From Prunella strophiata (Eukaryota; Chordata; Aves; Passeriformes; Prunellidae), in contig JAZBQD010000034.1 of NCBI GenBank assembly GCA_036583965.1, forward strand, positions 1,054,001 to 1,118,000: 64,000 nucleotides of DNA, given 5' to 3'. A program made the position numbers and the translations under genes. Shown one piece after another: positions 58,828 through 64,000 of the stretch. Below the pieces are notes generated by a model. It did no database searches, was not told the DNA's origin, and saw nothing but the letters and a program-made list of their open reading frames with translations. The first letter of the stretch is position 1, and each line of letters starts with the position of its first letter.

Positions 58828-61249
58828 CAGTCCCTCAACAGGCCTGTTCCAAATAATAATTCAAGTTCTTTCGAAAGCGGGTCAGCAGCGCTGAGTAATA
58901 AGTTCATTATAATCTAATAAAGTTCATTAGTCCTTGAGAAGTCTAAAATGCAAGAGCAGTACAACCAACAAAATCATCCTCTTGGCATGATCATTTCTGG
59001 GGGGGAAAAAAGAGGATTTGAGATAAAAAGAAGTAAAAATAGGCAGGAAGAATTTCAACGAGGAGAAGACATTGCTGGGAGAATTGGAAACACCTGAAGT
59101 GCATCCAAAGAGCTGCAATAAAAGTGCTGGGCCTCACACATGAAAGGTAAAAGCAGCTATTAATAGCAGGGCAGCCAGGATGGCAGCGCTTGGCCAGGGC
59201 TGCACAGGCACGGGCAAAGAAAAATCCCTGCACAAGTGATAATAAAAGCCCTTAATTCAATGTCAGCGGGGGCCGGGTTTGAAGAAAAAATAGGAGGAGA
59301 GGCGTGATTCAGCTGCCAGCCACACGGGGACATCTGTATGCAGGTCCCTGCGTGCACATACTGCTCCTGCAAAGTCAACAGGAGGAATGGAGGAAAGCAA
59401 ACAAATACCTGCGAGCCTCAGCCAGCAATAACCTTGGGCACGTGGCACCTGTGGGGAGCCATCCCATGGATGTGCCCGCAGGATGGGACCTGCAGGTGTC
59501 TGAGCTTTGGGGAAGCTCCTCTCCAGGGAAATGAGCCCGCAGGAAAGCAGGAAATGACAGTGCCAGGGGCAGGAGAGGCCGTGGGCACAGTGGGGTCACA
59601 CCCAGCACAGCTACTGTGTAAGTGTGGTTTGTTGTCCCGCTTTTCCTGCATCCAAATTAAGTATGGAACAGGGATTAGGCTGCAAATCTGATTTCTAGCC
59701 CAGCTGGGAAGCAGCTCTGAGGCAGCTCCCTGGAGGGCAGGGGTGCTGGGACAGGCAGAACCAACAGAGCCCCTGCGAAGGACAGGGGCAGCATGGGCTG
59801 CTCACAGCCCAGGCAGGCATCCCGCTGGATCTGCAGGAATAAATCCCCACTAATGAGAGCCAGGGACACTGCAGACACAAATAAGAGGGCCAGGAGGATG
59901 TGTCCTTTACTGCAGGTTTTGTGGTTGGTCCACTGGGACTTTGCACTCTGCAGAAAAATTACTGGTTTGTCCGAATTTCGACATTTCAGCAGAGGCAGAC
60001 TGGGGAGTGGTGTTGTCCCCCATGGATGCAGAGAGGGCACCAAGGGCAGGGGCCTGTCCTGGGGGGCAGTGCCCCAGTACCCAAATGTTTCCTAAAGCCT
60101 TCCTGGGTGTATGGAGCCCCAGGGGAAGAGGCTGCTGCTGCTGCTGCCACCCTGAGAGGAGTGGGAACAGGGGCTCTCCAGGCTGCAAGCACGCTGCTCC
60201 TTCCCCTGTTCTGCCTTGTTCTGGTCTTTGTCCTCAGGGAAACGGGATCAGACATTGAGAAGAAGAACAGCACCAATTTCTCCAGCACATATTGGGTAAT
60301 TTTTTCTCTTTCCGCCCCCAAAACGACAGCTATTGCTGCCCTCAAGGCCACCCAGACTGTGGCCAAACAAGGTTATGAAAGCTCACTTTGCTTGAAGGGA
60401 ACAGGGGTAAGGGGGTGCTGTTAAAACAAATACTTCACTTGAGACTTCATGTTTCAAGCCCTTAAAATGCTTTTCCTTCTTTTTCTAGTGGAAGGCCAAC
60501 ACACCTTAAAGAAATCATTGTTTGTGGTTATGGACAGCTTTTCATTGGTGTTGAACACGACCCATGGGTTCATCCCTCACCTGCTGCCACAACCGTGGCA
60601 CATGAGGTGCTCCTGGTCCCTAGGACAAGCCAAAGGACTGATAAAAAGCCATGATTCCAGCAGTGAGCCTGGCTCTGCCAGCAGGACAATCCAACCAACA
60701 TGCACAGGGCAGCAGCACCAGGACCCGCTGGCAGCTCCTGGGCAGGACAGCACGAGGAGCAGCGAGATTCCTGGGGCTGGGACAGGCACAGCCAAATGTC
60801 CTGCCCACACAGCTGGGCTAAGCCTTAATAAACACAGCCCCTCTGAATAGCTGACACCTGGAGTTACTGAAGAGCTGGTGGGAGTGCAGGCAGAGCCTCG
60901 TGCAGCACTGGTGCCCACTGGGGATGCTGAGGCACTAAGAAAAGCCTCAGCTTTTACAGGGAGTGTCAGGAGGTGATTTATGGCCAGTGCCAGGCGGGAG
61001 GACTGGCCAGAGACAGCCCCTCTTGTTGTGCAGCTCAGCTCTGTACTGCACCAGGCTGCCCTTGCTGTGCTCTGAGGGGCAGAGGGAATGAGGAGCTGTG
61101 CCCTGTTTTCCTGGCATTGCCCATCTCTCCCATTGCCCGAGGCCATGGCAGCCCCACCTGGAACCGGGAGGAGAGCCCTGCACCCACCCTGGGCACACCC
61201 CAGCTCACAGCTGCACAAATACCAACTCCCTCAAGGAAGTGCAATGAGA
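58827..61249. other. Copy 2 counterpart of about 32,018-34,436, clean
   Basis: Near-identical to copy 1. Differences include an 11-bp insertion near 60,733 (cagctcctgggcagg for caggacagc context) and a 6-bp loss near 61,157. No supported gene. Confidence 0.9.
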
Positions 61250-61625
61250 AACTCTGGGATATTGGAGGAGAGAAAGATCCAGGAAGACCTCAGAGCCCCT
61301 GGCAGGGCCTAAAGGGGCTCCAGAAGAGCTGGAGAGGGACTGGGGACAAGGCATGGAGGGACAGGACACAGGGAATGGCTTCCCTGCCAGAGGGCAGGGA
61401 TGGATGGGATATTGGGAATGAGGAATTGTTCCCTGGGAGGGTGGGCAGGCCCTGGCACAGGGTGCCCAGAGCAGCTGTGGCTGCCCCTGGATCCCTGGCA
61501 GTGCCCAAGGCCAGGTTGGACATTAGGGCTTGGGGCAGCCTGGGACAATGGAAGGTGTCCCTGCCATGGCAGGGCTTGGAACAAGTTGAGTTTCAGGTCC
61601 CTTCCAACCCAAAGCATTCTGAGAT
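61250..61625 (+). mobile_element. CR1 LINE 3' fragment, copy 2, right arm of inverted pair
   Basis: Duplicate of 34,437-34,812. 'ggcttccctgccagagggc' lacks three bases relative to copy 1's 'cttcccactgccag', and 'gaatgaggaattgttccc' replaces 'gaattaggacttgttccc'. Confidence 0.94.
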
Positions 61626-61758
61626 CCAGTGAATGTCACCACCAGACACTGCAGTGACCAACCTTTCTCTGTTGGGGCCTCTCTGAATCCACTGGAGCCA
61701 GTACTGGGATGTTCCATGCCCAGGATGCAGCATCAGCCTCATGTTCCTCACCCGGGGT

Positions 61759-62016
61759 AATTTGTCTCAATCAGCCACAGCAGAGAAAAATAAAGATCTG
61801 AAGGAAGAACACCACAATCTATCCAAACTACAGGAGAACATATTGGGAAAGAGCTTGAGGTAATGAACTTGGAGATTGATTCTCTTAACCAGCGCTGTGA
61901 TGGGCTGCAAATTAAAGCCAGAGGGATGGGAAGGGCTGGAATTATCAGAATTTTGTGAAGCTGAGAGAAAGCATGAAGTAGCAGAGAAGAACTTAATGAT
62001 AATTAAGGAAAATGTT
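61759..62016 (+). pseudogene. Possible frameshifted coiled-coil fragment, copy 2
   Basis: Duplicate of 34,948-35,205 with two substitutions (attaaagccag for attaaaaccag; gggaagggctgg for gggaaaggctgg). Both frame changes are retained in this clean part of copy 2, so they are not random sequencing errors. Confidence 0.4.
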
Positions 62017-63059
62017 TGAGATTCTGATTTCAGGGACACTATGTAAATTCAAAATAATGCCAGAGGAACAAGCTGTATTTCCTCAGAGGCAGCCCAGCAT
62101 CCCTGGCTCATGCACAGTTGTCTTTGTGAACCAAGGAAGAAGGGAGAAGGCATTTCTTAGATGTTTCCTACAGTGTAGATACATTATTACCAGGAGTCAG
62201 AAAAATTCAGAGCTAAACAGTTTTCTGGTAGGAATTAGTGATTTGTCAAAACTGGGAAGCTCCACAGGGATTTTGATCAGTTAAGCTGGAAACCAGGCAA
62301 GGGTTGGGACTGCCCTTGGAACAGATCCCCCAGACTCCCACAGCCCACAGAGCCAGGGCAGAGCTTTATGCTCCTCCAGGGAGTGAAATGTTGTTTTTAT
62401 TTTTTTTCCAAGTTGGAGCAAACCTAAAATCTAGAAGAAAAAAGCCCAGAGGGCACAGATGCCTTCAGAGACTCCTGCTCTGGAGCAGCTCCTGAGACAG
62501 CACAGCCAACACGGCACCGCTGTGGGACACAGCCACTTGACAAGTGATGCAAAACCCAGCTCCAAATTGCTCAGCAAATGATGTTAGGGGGCAAACACAG
62601 CTTATTCCAACCCAAATATAGCTCCAGACTGCACAAATCAAGTCGAGTTAAAAGAGAAGGACATCTAAAGGTCCAGGAGCAGGATCTGAGGAGGAGGGGA
62701 TGGGAGATACAGGCTCAGTGGGAAACTGTCCTGCCTTTGAAGGCAACAGGAGTTTAGTCTTTGACTGCAGCAGGGTGAGGACTTCACAGGTGTCTTTAAA
62801 CTGATCTGAGGCAGCTCCTCAGGGGATGTGGACAGCACAGGCTCAATGCTGGTCTCACCCCAGGGAGCTGGGGCAGTGGTGAGGGGCAGGCAGGAGCCAG
62901 CCCCGTGCCTGGGCCAGCAGAAGCAGCTCCTGCAGGCCCATCCTGCTGCAGGCAGTGCAGTCCCTGCCCACGGCCCATTCGGGCTGGTTATGGTGCTTTG
63001 CCACCACCACGTTTTGCTATGTCTAAGGTGCCAGTTTTCTGTTCCCATTTGCCAGCAGG
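62017..63059. other. Copy 2 counterpart of about 35,206-36,245, clean
   Basis: Near-identical to copy 1; a 3-bp gain gives 'gaggaggaggggatg' near 62,690. No supported gene. Confidence 0.9.
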
Positions 63060-63172
63060 GATCACAGAATGGCTTGGACTGGAGGACACCTTAAAGCACA
63101 CTCAGTTCCAGCCCCCTGCCAGGGACAGGGATGGCACGACCAGATCAGGCTGCACAGGGCCCCACCCCACCT
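63060..63172 (-). mobile_element. CR1 LINE 3' end fragment, copy 2
   Basis: Duplicate of 36,246-36,358, essentially identical; an additional G follows in the 'cttggggggatcc' run just outside it. Confidence 0.9.
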
Positions 63173-64000
63173 TGGGGGGATCCATAACCATGTCACACCT
63201 CTCAGCCCAGGGATGCCCCACAGGCAGCATCTGCCCCAACATGGGGAACCCTCCCTGGTTTCCTCAGCACTGGGCTGGCAGAGCTGAAATTGCTCAGCCA
63301 GGAGATACAGACGGACCAAGGTCAGAGCAGAGCTGGGAACCAAACAGCCCAGGGCTGTGAGGAGGTGCAGGCTGTGGGGAGGAGATGCCTTGCCTGGGCT
63401 GCCCAGCCACATTTGAGAAGGGATTTTCAAGGCTGGGATGTGCTCCTGCCCCAGCAACTGCAGGTGAAATAGATTTCTTCATAGGCTTTGAGGAAGCACA
63501 CATTCAAATTTTGCATCGATCCTTCAAGCTGGAGAGGTTTGGCCAAGTCCCCATTAGGATCATTTGCTACTCCAGTAATAAGAGGTATGTATGCAGAAGT
63601 GGATTTCCATGTGACATTACAATACTGGCAGAAATCCTTATGCATTTAGAGCAGAAAAAAAGTGTTTCCAGTTGATATCTCAGAGAGAACTGGCACAAGC
63701 CCTGCAACAAAAGTACCTCCAGCTGGTGCAAGGTGGCTGTGCCAGGAGGACTTGCAGGTCCTGTTCTACTTTGTCTAGCAGGGGCCATGCCTGCCCTGTG
63801 AGCAGGACAGATGTGGCACGTCACATCAGATCAGCACGGAGCTCAGAGCACTCACACCAGCCCTGCACCAGCCCTGACTCACAGCATAACTGAGCACGAG
63901 CCATGGCCACTGCTGCCCCCTCAGAGGTCACTCCTGGGCCCCAGAACACACAGCTGTGCAGGGACAGCAGCCATAACCTCCAAGTCTTCTCCTCCAAGAG
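63173..64000. other. Copy 2 counterpart of about 36,359-37,183, clean, runs off the window
   Basis: Near-identical to copy 1 to the last base. Differences include 'agccctgcaacaaaagtacc' for 'agcctgcaacaaagtacc' near 63,700. No supported gene. Confidence 0.9.

Larger units (their letters stand above)
46266..64000 (+). repeat. Large direct duplication, copy 2 (probable haplotig)
   Basis: Collinear with 20,895-37,183. It begins at the first base after the 500-N gap, inside the 19-bp minisatellite, and still matches copy 1 at the window end. From 46,266 to about 54,180 it differs from copy 1 by very frequent one- and two-base insertions and deletions. From about 54,180 onward differences fall to roughly a few per kb plus occasional short indels, for example an extra 11 bp near 60,733 and a missing 6 bp near 61,157. 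That two-part quality profile is typical of a poorly covered contig end followed by well-supported consensus. A real tandem segmental duplication with a badly assembled left part is the alternative. Confidence 0.95.

Noticed and set aside
46266..64000. Genuine tandem segmental duplication as a biological novelty
   Set aside because: Not excluded, but the gap-adjacent start, contig-end noise and open-ended right side make an overlapping-contig artefact the better explanation.

Overview
This window looks like noncoding DNA from a bird, most likely a passerine. The evidence is many CR1 LINE fragments (3' consensus pieces such as 'ttggaagggacctt' and their complement), one long terminal repeat of a type I recognise from songbird genomes, GC-rich minisatellites and long GC-moderate unique stretches. 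I found no intact protein-coding gene, rRNA, tRNA, CRISPR or prokaryotic feature. All open frames are short, or come from tandem arrays that lack stops. The only gene-like remnant is a short, frameshifted coiled-coil fragment near 35.0 kb and its duplicate near 61.9 kb. All comparisons here were made by eye without alignment software, so counts are approximate.

Layout. 1-20.7 kb is unique sequence with a 57-bp tandem pair (5.2 kb), a (GGGAA)n tract (12.6 kb) and two old CR1 fragments (15.9 and 17.0 kb). 20.68-20.98 kb is a 19-bp minisatellite. 20,895-37,183 is 'copy 1' of a large direct duplication, carrying six CR1 fragments, two VNTR arrays and the pseudogene fragment. 37.2-45.77 kb is single-copy within the window, with two CR1 fragments, a solo LTR (about 39.36-40.1 kb) and a CpG-rich patch (45.2 kb). 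45,766-46,265 is a run of exactly 500 N. 46,266-64,000 is 'copy 2', collinear with copy 1 and still matching it at the last base of the window.

The main result concerns the assembly. Copy 2 starts at the base after the gap, inside the same minisatellite as copy 1. Its first ~7.9 kb carries dense single-base indels, like the unpolished end of a long-read contig, plus a ~290-bp low-complexity G/T-rich block. After about 54.2 kb it is nearly identical to copy 1, differing by scattered substitutions and tandem-repeat length. The simplest reading is that two overlapping contigs, probably the two haplotypes of one locus, were scaffolded end to end, so the ~16-18 kb duplication is probably false. 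If so, the two copies report real allelic variation: a 20-bp VNTR with 3 versus about 38 units, a 56/57-bp VNTR with 3 versus 10 units, and a poly-A run of 26 versus 49. I did not find evidence of a new biological system.
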